A DNA stretch of 64,000 nucleotides from Sarcocystis neurona (taxonomy: Eukaryota; Apicomplexa; Conoidasida; Eucoccidiorida; Sarcocystidae): NCBI GenBank assembly GCA_000727475.1, contig KL647288.1, positions 10,674,903 through 10,738,902 on the forward strand. Reading direction: 5' to 3'. Made by a program: the position numbers and the translations under genes. Within the stretch, counting starts at the first letter, position 1. The number at the start of each line of letters is the position of its first letter. The notes beneath the pieces were generated by a model. That model saw nothing but the letters and a program-made list of their open reading frames with translations, was not told where the DNA came from and ran no database searches. Below, one piece after another: positions 34,454 to 46,900 of the stretch.

Positions 34454-37400
34454 ATGGCAGGACCTGCGGTGGTGGGACAGCAGCAGCAGCACGAGACGCT
34501 GCAGGAGGAGGGATGCTTTCCCCGCCCCTCGTTGCAGCAACGAATGAAGAAGAAGAAGCTGCTGGACCCGAAAGTGCATGCGTATGTTCGGGCGCAGCAG
34601 CTCGGCGCGCCGCAGAATGTTGCTGAAAAGAGAAGACAGGTATGTCGGGAAGCTTCTCCTTTTCTCTGTTGAGCCCGCGTCATCCCGCGACCTCCCCTCC
34701 ACACGCACGCACACGTATTCCTCTCATTCATGCACATCCCCACCAATTTCAGGTTCGCACTTCTTATTCATATACATACATATACATACGTCTCTACATA
34801 CGTCTCTAACATACATATATATATATATAGGTAAATTGAGATATATATATGAATAAATATATGTATATACAGACATGGATATATATATTATATATATAGG
34901 TATAAACTATTCGATAACATACATATACATATACATATACACATATCCATATACATACTTCTGTAACATATATACATATATATATATATATATTTCTGCA
35001 GCATATACGTATATATATGTATATATACATTCTTCTGTGACATGTATGTATGTATGTATACACATATGTATATATGTATATGATTCTGCAGCATAGATCC
35101 GTATATCAGTATGTGTGCATTCGATGCGCTGACACACATAGCTACATACACGTTTATATTTGTACACTTTCATATATACATATATCTTAACGTTCGTGTA
35201 TACCTGTTCCCATACATATATATATAGTATATAGCTGCGCATACGTTTATATTTGTACATTTTCATATATATATATATATATATGTTAATGTTCGTGTAT
35301 AGCTGTACATATATATATAAGTGTATAGGTCTGTACACATTTACGTAGTCGTCTGCGGAGGTGGTGAGAATATATATATATATATGTATATGTATAAAGA
35401 CGTTGTATCATGCAGGCAGAGAAAGAGAGGTACATTTTGCCACGTATGTATACATACAAATGTGCATATATATGTACACATATGTATAGATACGTTATGC
35501 TTCGTATGCCGGTACATATTTTCAGGGCACACGTCTATACCACAGCCGCTATTTAATATATACACACAAGTATATATAGTGCACATGCATGCGCCTGAGA
35601 AATCCGTCCAGAAGTTCGGAGAAGTGCAAGCGAGGAAGTGCTCGATCCGCGCAAATGGCCGCCACAAGCGTGGGTCTCTGTCCGTACGTTTATTCCGTCT
35701 TTCCTTGCATGCAAAATTCTGTAACTGTCTATCGTACACATATATATATATATATTTGTGTTCGCTCTCACTGCGAGGTGTGCTCACGTGGGCCGCCGCG
35801 CTTATGTATACACACGTGTCTACATATGTGCGCCGGCTTCTTATGTCTAGACATGTGTGTGTGTGTGTGTGTATTTCTGCCTATCTCTCTCTACACATAT
35901 ACGCACATATGGATGTATGTGGAGTTCAGTAGAGGCACACGTCTGTCTCTCTGTCTCTCTCCCTATCTTCACACACATATAATTTTCCGGGGCTCACCTG
36001 TAATCGTTTGCATCTACCTACTTTTCTCTCTCTCTCTATATATATACATATATGTATGTGTGTATATGTACATATATGGGCTTACGTAGACAAGCATATG
36101 CATGTACCTGTTTTTCTCTTTCTCTCTGTATATATACGTGTGTAGACGTACACATATGTGCAGATATATACGATCTCACGTATGAGCGCTTGGGTCTACC
36201 TCCCTCCCCGTGGGCTTACGTATGAACACACGCGTCTGCGTCTCTCTCTCTCTGTATATATATATATATGTATAGATATATATATATGTATATATATATA
36301 TGTGTAGGGAGAGATGGAGAGAGAGGGACTTGTGAATTCCTCTCTATTTTTGTGTGTCTGTCAGTGTATACACGAGTGCACACACATGTGTGAAGACTGC
36401 GCGGCAATGCCTACACGTGTATATATGTGGAGAGATACGCGTGTTCACATACGCATATATATGCAGAAGAAGAAGTAAGAGGGAGAGATGCACTTGCTAC
36501 TGGAGAGTGCTGCTGCTGCTGTGCCTGCAGCTACTGCAGGGAGACAAAAGCGCGAGCGCGCGGTGTCCGATATTTATCGGCCAAATTAAACCGCGGCTCG
36601 AGCGATGGCGCGCTGCTCTCTGCGAAGAAGAGCTGCCGCCCCCACTTCTTCCTGAAGTCGGTCTCCTGCGGCCACCACCCTCTCCCGTTATTCGCGTTGC
36701 ACTTGCTGCTGTCCTGGTGCCTGCTCCTCCCCGAGCTAGTCCTGCTGCGGCTACTCGGCCTCCTGCTGCTGCTGCTTCTCAGGCTCCTGCTTCTGCAGCC
36801 GCCACTTGGGCTTCTGGTGCTGCTGCTGGTGGGACTGCTGCTGCTGCTCGGGCTCCTCCTGCTGCTCCTGCTATAACTACTGCTGCTGCTGCCGGGGTTC
36901 CTGTTGCTGCTGCTCGAGCTACTTTTGCTGTTGCGTGAGCTACGTTTGTCGCTGCTCTGAGGTACTTTCGCCACTCCTGCTGCTGCTGCTCGAGCTACTG
37001 CTGCTGCAGCGCGAGCTATTCCTGCCGCTGCTGCTCCGGCCCTTGCTCCTGCTGCTGCTCCAACTACTGCTGCTGCTCGAACTACTGCTACTGCTGCCGC
37101 TCGAACTACTGCTGCTGCTGCTCGAGATACTGCTGCTGCTGCTGCTCGAGATACTGCTGCTGCTGCTGCTCGAGATACTGCTGCTGCTGCTGCTCGGGTT
37201 GCTACTGCTGCTGCTGTTCTCACCCTGCTGCGAGTACGGCTTCTGCATCAGCTGCCAATGCTGCTGCTTCTGCTGCTGCTGCTGTATCGGCTCTCTTGGC
37301 TCCTGCTTCTGTTGCTGTTCTTCCCGCGCTGCGCGCTGCTCTGCCCCCTGCGGGTGGCCGTGTGTTGCTCCTCCTCTCGCCTGCTGCTGCCGTCTGCAGC

Positions 37401-40400
37401 GCTGCGGCTGCTGTCGCTTCCCCCTCTCCTGCTCTCTGCACTGCTGTCCGGCTGCAGCTGCCGCTGCTGCCTTTGCTCCTTCTGCAGCTGCGGCACTTCG
37501 TGTCGCTTGTTGCTGTATGGCCTCTGCTGCTGCTGAACGCCTCCTCTTTCCGCGTGCGTTTATCAGGCAGATGTTTCTGTGTACCATCCCGAGGACTTCC
37601 TGTTTTCCTTTTCCTGTACAAACTCCTTCGTAAATCGTGTCTTCACGCGCTCGGTCGTGCGGTGCTGGGGCGAAGAAGAAGAGGTAGAGAGCATCACAGA
37701 GAGATAAGCAAAGGGAGGAAGTTTCATTCTCTTTCTCTCTTTCTGCCTTCGCTGTCTCCTCTCATTTCTTGTGAACCACCGCGGAAGTGTTGTTGCGCTT
37801 GATCCGTGTGGCGTCTCCTTCGAGATATCTGCTACGGGGTCTTGCAGGTAGCTTTTGCCGGGCGTTCGAATGTGGGGAAGAGCACCCTACTGAACGAACT
37901 GGCGGGAAGACGCCTCACGTCTGCTGTCGGCCGCACGCCGGGCACTACGCAACAGCTGCTTTTCTTCAAAGTAAATGACGCTGGGACACGGCACAGTAGA
38001 AGCAACAGCAACAGCAACTGCAGCAGCAGCGGCGGCACCAAAAGCGACACGCACGGCTGCAGCACACGAGCCGCAACACGAGAGGCAGCCGTAGCAGCAG
38101 CAGCAGGAGAAGGGGTACAGCAGCACGAGAGGCAACAGCAGCATCAGGGGAGGCAGCAGCGGGAACAGGAGTGGTAGCCGCAGCAACAGGACAACAACAG
38201 GAGCGACAGGAGCGGCAGACGGAAGGGGAGCTGAAGAAATATGTGAAGAACAGACGGAGGGAGAGGGGCAGGCAGCGCAGCAGCCTTTTCTCAAATGCAA
38301 CAGCAGTGCCTGTATCTTTGGTACACACCCCAGCGGTTCTCTGTCTTCAAAAACTACGCGTGTCTATATATGGATGTATACGTTTGCATATGTATATGAG
38401 ATACACAAAGGGAGTGAATAAGAGAGAGCTTTTTCGCATATACATACACATATATATATACACATATATATATATACACATATATATATATATATGTACA
38501 CGTATATACATATATATATATAGAGAGAGAGAATGTATATATAGAGGTGTGTACGCATAAGTAGGTGTACGTGTATAGATATATGTACAGATATACGTAA
38601 GTATAGCTTTATGTATGTGTAAAAGTTTGCGAATCTAGAGATTTCTGCACGTGTATATATATATATATATATGTATGGGTATGTGTGGGTACGTATACAT
38701 CTATACAGGCTCACTAGCACGAAACGTGTGTACATATATATATATATATGGAGAGAGAGAGATACACATATATATGTGTATATATAGATACGCAGATAGG
38801 TACATATGTAGATAGATATATAGGTAGATACATATAGATATAAAGGTATGAATATATCCAGAGAGGTATCGTCTACGCGTATGGCCGCACCGGCTTATAC
38901 GCATGCATAAGTATACACGTAACTCATCCACACATATACTAATCTACATATATTTATACCTAACTATATATACATATATATAGACATAGATATCGAAGTA
39001 GATGCGTATGCATACAGATACGTATGTGCGTACATAGATATGTATCTGTGTATACATCCATACATGTATAGATATGCATATTTCTACGTTTATGTGTATG
39101 TGTACGTATAAGTAGTAACCCTTGTACAGATACGTATATTTCTATACCTGTTCCTGCTGTGTCCCAAGGGTTGCCTTTCTCTACGAAGGGACGGGACAGC
39201 AGAGACAAAGAACGGCTTGACATCAGGTCCGTACACTCGTACTCCACTTGCTGCCACGCGCTGCGCCAGTGAGCACTTTCTGCTACCCGCCTTCACCGTT
39301 CTCCTCCTCTTGTTGCGGCGGTACCGCTGCTTCTGCTGCGGTGCCCTTGCTGTTGCTGCGACGCTGTTGCTTTTGCTGCGATGCCGCTGCTGCTTCTGCG
39401 TTGCTGCTGCGGTGCTGCTGCTGCTGCGGTGCTGCTGCTGCTGCTGCGGTGCTGCTGCTGCTGCTGCTGCGGTGCTGCTGCTGTTGCTGTGCTGGTGCTG
39501 GTGCTGCTGTTGCGGCGGCTCCCAGGTGCCGCTGCTGCCGCTATTTCTACTGATCGTAGAGCGCGTGCTGCCGATTCTACGACTCCTCTTGCTACTGCTG
39601 CTGCTCTCTTGCGCAGCTGCTGCAGTTCACCCTGCTCTCCGTGTGCGACTCTCGCAGCTTTCACTTGTCCGTTGCTGCTGCCCGTGCTGCTGCTGCTGAG
39701 CATGCAGGCGGGCTCTCCCGGAATGATTTGTTTGGTGGACTTGCCGGGCTACGGCTACGCGAAGGCCGACGCCGCAACACGTTTGCAGTGGACTGAGTTT
39801 TCTCTTCATTACCTCAAGACCCGCGGGTACGTCTCTTCTCCCGGCGGACCTCAAAGAAGAGTGTGCAGCAGGACCACCGAGGAACGAGACAGCAGATGAG
39901 AACAAACTCAAAAGGAAGAGGAGAAAAAGAAGGAAGAGAAACAAGGAAGAGAACCGGGGGAGGAGAGATAGGGGAAGAGAAGAAAAACGGGAGAGACGGG
40001 AGAGCGCCAAGTGCTGTTTCGGCGTGACCACGTCCTTCGCTGCTTTCTACGACTGCTGCTGCTCCTCCCTGGGGGCGCTGTTGCGCCGGTGTTCCGCCCC
40101 TCCGTTTGAAAGAGATGCAGGAGGCATGTTGCTGCTGCTGTGTTTCGTCACTGCCGCTCCATTGATTTCTCTTGCTGCTCCTTGTTGCCGCTGCTGTCTT
40201 CGGCTGCTGTCGCGCATCTTGCTGCTCCTCTTGCCGGATTACTTGACTGTTCTTGCTGCGGATTACTTGACTGCTCTTGCTGCTGCTATTGCCGTGGTTC
40301 TTGCTGCTGCCGATGCTGCGGCTCGCTTTGCTCGCTTTGCTTCTTCTTGTTGCTGCTGTTGCAACTGCTGCTGCTCTTGCAGCTGTTGTTCTCGGTGCTG

Positions 40401-41956
40401 CTGCTAGCTTGCATGCTGCGACTGGTCGCGCTCCTCGCTACTGCTTTGTCTTGCTGCTACTGCCGCTGCTGTGGGGTGCTGCAGAAACTTGCGGCGGGTG
40501 TTTGTATTAATCGACGCAAAGGTCGGACTGAAGGAAAGCGACCGCGAGCTGCTGCTGTTTCTGCAGCGCTGGCGCGTGCCGTGGCAGTTGCTGTTGACCA
40601 AGTGCGACCGCGTAAAGCCACGGGACCTCACCCGCTGCCTCATGCTGGTGGGCGGACATAATTTTAGAAGAAAAGAGAAACTGCAGGAAAAGGAGGAGAA
40701 GGAGGAGGCAGAGAGAACGGGAGAGGACGAGGGAAGAAGAGAAGGAAAAAAAGGAAAAGCAAGTAGAAGCTGAAGACAGAAGATGTCAGGGAAAGGGAAG
40801 AAAAGCAGCAACGGCAGCGGCAGAAGCAAACGACAAATAAGAACCAGAGAAGAAGAACAAGCAGTAGCAGAAGGACAAGGCAGCAGTGCAGGCGAGAAGG
40901 GAAGGAGAAGAGAGAAGGGAAGAGGAGCGGGAGGAGAAGAACAGAGCGGAAGAGGAAACGAGAAATAAGAGAAGCAGGAACAGCAGCAAGGGAGCAGTGA
41001 CAGCAGCATGAGAAGGATAAACAAGAAGAGGCAGAGGAAGAGAAGGGAACCAAAAGAGAAGCACCCGTGCCCTGGGGAGAGGGAGAGGAGGAAAAGCTAG
41101 GACACGGAGACGGAAAAGAGCGAACAACACTAGAGAGGGAGAACCGACGAGACAAAGGCTGCAGCAACAGAAGCAGAGGAGAAGAGAAGCTCGAGAGTCT
41201 CGAAGAGGAACACCCGTCGGCAGCAGCAGCAGCAAGCGGCAGAGAAGAGGACACAGATGACGCTATTCGAAGACGAAGCAGAAAAAGAGGTATTGCGAGG
41301 GAGGAGGTGGAGGCAGCAGCGTGCGACTGCGTTGACTGCTGCTGTTGCTGCTGCTCCCCGCCGGCCCTGCGGAAACGTCTGTGGCAGTTTCCTTCTTCTT
41401 TTCCTTGTGGGGTGCTGCTGGTGGAGGCGCTGCTGCTCCTCATCTCGCTGCTGCTGCGGATTCGTACGTTGGGAGGGGGGTCGCCGCTCTCACTGCTGGC
41501 CTGCGATACTCCACTGATAGCTAGTTTTTTTGCTGCTGCAGTCGCGACTCTTCCTGCTCCTTCGGCTGCTGCTTCTCCTCTTGTTGCTGATCTCCTTCAC
41601 ACTTCGTCTCTTTTCGGTGCTGCGGCTGCTACATGCCTTCACGCGTTGCTGCTGCTGCTGCTCTTACGTAGCACGTGTTGGCGCGTTGTTGCTGCTGTTT
41701 GCTGCTGCTGTTGTTGCCGGGGGCGGTGCTGCTGTCGGCCGTACAGCTATTACTGCTGCTGTTGCTGCTGCTGATGCTGCTGCTGTTACTGCTGCTTTGT
41801 TTTTAGGTGAAGGAGGACGTCGAGGCGTTTCGCGGCCGCGTGGGAGAGGTGCTGCCGGTCAGCGCGTTGCGACACCAAGGAATGGACGCAGTTCGCAGAG
41901 AAGTGGAGTCGCTGAAGTTGGAGAAACAAGTCGTTGTCAATAACATCAAAACCCGA
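34454..41956 (+). CDS. engB: EngB/YihA/YsxC-family ribosome-assembly GTPase, multi-exon
   Basis: EngB proteins are TRAFAC-class GTPases needed to assemble the large subunit of bacterial-type ribosomes, so this copy probably acts in the apicoplast or mitochondrion. The model joins 34454-34639, 36540-36656, 37567-37683, 37848-37970, 39708-39826, 40485-40647 and 41807-41956 (975 nt, 325 codons, every phase matching). The motifs are G1 GRSNVGKS (145-152), G2 TPGTT (170-174), the family-specific G3 DLPGYGYAK (192-200), G4 TKCD (259-262) and G5 SAL (294-296). The core exons from 37848 on are secure. The two or three 5' exons, including the ATG at 34454, are inferred from phase and splice sites and would give an N-terminal extension of about 140 residues, perhaps with a targeting role. 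No leader is obvious. The last exon ends at a GTACGT donor. If that donor is not used, the frame runs on through the minisatellite to TGA at 42533-42535. Confidence 0.8.
34760..36460. repeat. TA/CA-rich block, first proposed EngB intron
   Basis: About 1.7 kb of (TA)n, TACATA and (TG)n tracts, with a degenerate duplication of about 65 bp at 35,145-35,210 and 35,241-35,308. It fills most of the intron 34640-36539 in my EngB model. Confidence 0.85.
38350..39150. repeat. TA-rich block in the EngB intron between G2 and G3
   Basis: Dense (TA)n and TACATATA words lie in the middle of intron 37971-39707, between a CAG-rich 5' arm and a CTG-rich 3' arm. Confidence 0.85.
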
Positions 41957-41972
41957 GTACGTTCTAAGAAAA

Positions 41973-42486
41973 AGTGCACGCGGTGTACAAACACACCAAG
42001 AGCAGCGCTTTCGGTGTATATGCACCCAAGAGAATCGCATTCGGTGTACATACATCCAAGAGCAACGCATTCGGTGTATATACACCCAAGAGCAACGCAT
42101 TCGGTGTATATACACCCAAGAGCGACGCTCTCGGTGTATGCACACCCAAGGGCAACGCTCTCGGCGTACACAAACAAGAACAACGCTCTCGGTGTATGTA
42201 CACCGGAGGGCAACGCTCTCGGTGTATGTACACCGGAGGGCAACGCTCTCGGTGTATGTATACCTAACGCTCTCGGCGTACACAAACAAGAACAACACTC
42301 TCGGTGTATGTACACCCGAGGGCAACGCTCTCGGTGTGTGTACACCCAAAAGCAACGCTCGCGGTGCACATTCACAAGAACAACGCTCTCGGTGTACACA
42401 AACAAGAGAAACGCTGTCGGTGTACATACACCACAGCAAGGTTCTCGGTGTACGTACGAAACAGCAACGCTCTCTCGGTGTGTGAG
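41973..42486. repeat. 30-bp minisatellite, about 17 copies
   Basis: Units of about 30 bp have the form GGTGTATATACACCCAAGAG followed by CAACGCTCTC, with a few 24- and 28-bp variants (the variant starting GGCGTACACAAACAAG recurs at intervals). Most units carry an internal inverted repeat (GGTGTAnnTACACC). It lies just downstream of the last EngB exon. Because the unit is a multiple of three, several frames on both strands stay open through it. Confidence 0.9.
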
Positions 42487-42639
42487 CCAGACGTCCAGAG
42501 CTTTTCCTCTTCTTCTTCTTTATACGAAGGAGTGACCGGAGAGTGCGGTGTACGTACACCAGACCAAGGCAGAAGGATTGGGAAAGTCTCGATGCGTTAA
42601 ATCTCCTAGTGTGTTCTGGTACTCGAACTGCCCTATATG

Positions 42640-43900
42640 TATGTAGATGTAGTTCATATATATATATATGGATGGATATGTTATATACATGTAAAGAGAG
42701 GGAGAAAGAGACAGCGACAGACAATTTATGTATATATATATTACGTGTAATTATCATTTAAATCAAAACAAGCAGAGAACTCCGTTTCCTTCACACTGGT
42801 GGTGGAAAAGTCGTCGTGACGGACGTCTCTCTCCTACTGCCCCCAGCGACAGAGAAGTTGTGGACGAAGACTGCACTTGTATATACATGTATAGATACAT
42901 ATGGAGAGAGGCTGAAGTCGTGGACAAAGACTGCAGTTGTATGTACCTTTACATTTATATATATGTGTATATGTGCAGACTTCTCTGTGGATGATGTGAA
43001 GCGTCAGTCTAATACGCTTTAAGAGAAACATTATAGACGACCGACTCGAAGACTAATCGTCAGTCGTAAGTCGTCCTACACGTACTCAAAACGTTGCCTA
43101 CAAATATATAATTGTAGGACGCTACATACGTGTCTGCGTAGATGTCCATATAAGACGCTACATAAATGTGTGCAGAGGTGTACATGTAGATGTGTACGTA
43201 TATGCAGGACAGTATTTCTCCATTTCACTTTTGTAGATTTCTCTCCAAGACGCGCCGAAACACCCACGTCTTTTTCTGTGTGTGTTCATCTACATCTGTA
43301 TCAATATATGTGTATCGCAACCTCTCTATCAGAATACCTATCCGTCTACCTGTCTATCCCTGTCTCTCTCTGAACTCATCTATCTATCTGTATCTATCTA
43401 TCTATATATATATGTATGTGTATGTGTATGTGTATCTGCCTGTGTGTATATTCAATTCTCCATGCCTCTGTCAATCTACATCTACCTAAATCTGTATATA
43501 TCCAAGTCTTCCTCTGGATAAATACATATATATATATATATATATTTTCTGTATATGTCTATGTGTATCAGTGTCCGTCTGTCTGTCCGTCCCTCTCTCT
43601 ATATATATACAGGTATATATCTATAGATATATGTGTACGTCCTTCTCTCTAGCCCTCTTCCGCTCCCTCTCTCTACCAGCTCTTCAGGAGAAGTATAGAT
43701 CCAGGATACCTCCTAGCTATAAATATATATATATATATAAATGGAAATTTTTAACCTCATGAATACTGTAGCGACAGAGAGAGCGAGGAGAGGGACATAG
43801 GTAGCTCCCCAGTGAACATAGCACTATATATATATATATATATGTTTATAGAGAGAGAGACATATAGACGTATATATACAGAGAGAGAGAGAAAGGTCAA
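42640..43900. repeat. TA/CT-rich spacer between EngB and the next gene
   Basis: Blocks of (TA)n, TCTATC tetramers, TCTCTC and GAGAGA, plus a short duplication at about 42,846-42,950 in which the GTGGACAAAGACTGCA-type segment occurs twice. No coding signal is visible. It is likely the intergenic region and promoter side of the gene starting at 43904. Confidence 0.8.
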
Positions 43901-43903
43901 CAC

Positions 43904-46900
43904 ATGTTGCTGCGGGTTACCGAGCAACTCATAATCTACGCAAGTATGTCCACGGGATATTCTGTGGAGTACTGCACGTACACAAAAAATACATGTCTGT
44001 GGAGAAGAAGACTGCGACGTTTTAAAGCGAAGACGTTTTCACTCTTCTGCAACGTAGTCGTGAGAGAAACGCTGAACAGCGGGCCCGGCCGCAGCAGCTA
44101 CCTTGCACATTAAAGCGGTGCCCCACGTTGGGGGGGGTTCTCTCTTCTGTTTCCTTCTTTCGCTGCTGCTTCTTTTGCCGCGGTGGTGGTGCTGGTGGCG
44201 GCGGCCTCTGCGTTTCTCTCCTAAATGTCTGCGTCTGCTGCTGCTGCTGAGGCAGGTGCTGTTCCGCTCGCTGTCGACGACTGCCGTTGCTTCTTCTTCT
44301 TGTTCTGCTTCGTTTGCTGTCGGGTGCCCGAATGCCAGCGTACGCATGCGCGCTGCTGTGCTGCTGCTGCTTCTGCGACTCCTGTTGCGCGTGGATATAT
44401 GCGGCAGATTTTCAGCCAGGCGGAGGAGCGTCGTCTGCGACGGCAGCGGTCTCGTGCCGCACCGCCACCGGTCGCTCCGCGGCAGCAGCAGCAGCAGCAA
44501 GAAGAAGAAGTGCAGGAGGAGCAACAGCAGCCGGAGAAGGATATAACGACCTGCGAAACTGACGCAGGGGCGCATGCAGCAGCAGACGCTGCGACGGCAG
44601 CTGCCACGGCGTCCGTCGTGAAGGACCTGCTGCAGCGGCGTTGGGGGGAAGGGGAATTGCTGCCTGCTGCTGCTGCCATCACAGCGACAAGGGGCGCAGA
44701 AGGAAGAGAAGCAGGGCAGCAGCAGTCGGTTGTTGAAGAGGAAACAGCAGAGAGCGACGAGGAAGGAGAACGTGTACAAGCCAGAGAAGGCAAAGAAGTA
44801 GAAGCCGCAGCAGCCCAGACAGCAGCACACGGAGCAAGAGAAGGAGAGCAGCAGCAGCAACCACAAGGCCAGTACACGCAGCAGCAGCTGCTGGCTATCA
44901 TCCGCGCTGCGGCTGCTGCAGGAACACCAAAAGGAAGGAGGGACGAAGCGACGGAGGCGGCTGCAGAGGAAATCGAAGAAGAACAAGTAGCTGCTGCAGC
45001 AGCGAAGGAGAACCTGCTCCTGTTTCCGCAGCAGCAGCCGCAGGACGACAGCATGGGCACCTTGTTGCAGCAGGAGTTTCTCATGCGGCAGACACAGCAG
45101 CTGCTGCAGGAGACACAGCTACACCTGCAGGGGCAGCAGCAGCAGCGAGAGCAGCAAGAACGTGAAGTGGAAGAGGAACAGGAGAAGCGGCAGCAGGAAG
45201 AGGAGCTTCAGCAGCGGCGGCAGACAGGTGACGGAGAGGACGAGAAGGAAACGTTGCAGCAGCAGCAGCAGCAGTTTCCGCTGGAGCTGCAACGCTGGCA
45301 GCAGCAGCAGCATAGTAGGAATAGCGTCGTAGAAGTCGAAGAGACATGCGAGACAGCACCTGCAGCCGCAGCGGCAGAAGAAGGCGCAGCAGCATCACCA
45401 GGAACAGCAGCATCAGCAAAAGCAGCTGCTGCCGCGGCAGGCACCGGCAAAACGCTACACGCAGCAGAACGGCAGAAACTACCGGAAGAGGAAGGAGTAT
45501 CGGATGCAACAGTAGCACACGCTCCACAGCGTCCACAGCAGCAGCAGCAACAGCAGCTGTGGCAGCAGCAGCACCCACAACACCAACAGCAGCGACAGCA
45601 GCAACGGGCGCAGCAGCAGCGGGACTCACAGCAGCCGCGGCAGGAGCCACAGGAGCGGCAGCAGCAACTGGAGAGACAGCAGCAGGGGACGTTCGTGCGT
45701 TTACGGTGCGCCGCAGGTAAAAGAACAGCAGCCGCAGAGGCGGATGCGATGGCTGCTGCAGTGGCAGGGGGACGTGAACAGTCTGTGGTGGGAGCGGTGC
45801 GTGGAGACCAGACAGCAGCAGTAGCACGTGGGGAGGAGACAGCAGCAGCGGGAGCAGCACCAGCAGCAGATGAAGAGGGAAGCGCAGCAGCGGCAGGTGA
45901 AGCCGCAGCAGACGCGTTAACGGCGGAAACATTACTTGTAGCACCAGGAGGAGAAGCAGCGGCAGGAGAAGAAGGACTTTCTACAGCAACAGGAAGACTA
46001 ATAGGGAGAGCAGCACCTGCTGGTCTACCTGCGGCAACAGGTGGCAACGGTGACGGTGGGGCCGCTGAACTTCTTGAAGTAGCTACACGTGCTGCAGCAG
46101 GACTCCCCACCGGGAGGGCACCAGCAGAAACAACTGCAGCAACAACAGCGGAAGGCTCGGATACAACGGCAGCAGAAGTGCGTGACACTACAAGAGAAAG
46201 AGGTTTCGGTATAGCAGCAGCAGGAGCAGGGGAGAGAGAAGCTGCCTCCGTTGAGGAGGGGGCAGCAGCAGCAGCGGCAGCCCTGGAAGAGGCAGCAGCA
46301 GCTTTTGAAGTAGCAACGGCTGCAGCCGACGCAGCAGCACCAGCAGGGAGAGGCTGTGGAGACAGAAGGAGAGCAGCGTTTCGACTAAAAGAAATTATGA
46401 GTGAAGTCGGGGAAATCTGCGCTGCCGACTGGCGTGCGAGTCGCGACGGCAAAGCGGCTGTCACTTTCGACCTTCACTTGGACTCCCTGGTGGGGTCGAC
46501 GGCGCAGCAAGGCGGCGGCGACAGCAACACCGGAGGTTCCACAAGCGACAGCACATCAAGACGCAGTTGCAAGGACGGCAGCAGCAGCAACAGCAGCAGC
46601 TACAGCAGCAGCACTGCGAGAAGAGAGGCAAGTCTTGTGCGCTGGGGGGTCCCTGTGGGGAGAAACGGAGACGTCTGGCTTCTGGACGAAGCTGCAGGAG
46701 AGCCGCACCAGCTACGAAGCAGCAGCAGCCGCGGAATGAATGACGAAGACGGGGGCGGGGGCCGCCACGCTCCTGGGGCTCTGCAGCGCGAGCTCAAAGC
46801 CTCGTGGAACAGGCAGCAACGCATGCAGCTTGAGGATCTGCGCGAAAGTAAGTCAGCCATGCAGCAGCAGCAGCAGGAACAGCGCCAGGAGCAGCAGCAG

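Noticed and set aside
40404..41443. Long - strand frames over 40.4-41.4 kb (206 and 259 codons)
   Set aside because: They are antisense to an EngB exon and its purine-rich intron and are Ser/Phe/Leu-rich. The + strand is fixed by the conserved GTPase motifs.
41973..42486. Regular repeats that might suggest a CRISPR array
   Set aside because: The whole 30-bp unit repeats with no unique spacers between copies, in a eukaryotic genome. It is a minisatellite.
41786..42757. 323-codon - strand frame across the minisatellite
   Set aside because: Its openness comes from the repeat unit being a multiple of three. There is no independent coding signal outside the repeat.
44039..46464. - strand frames of 315, 287 and 418 codons
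   Set aside because: They are antisense to the Gln/Ala-rich exon of the 43.9-49.8 kb gene and consist mostly of Cys, Leu and Ala runs.
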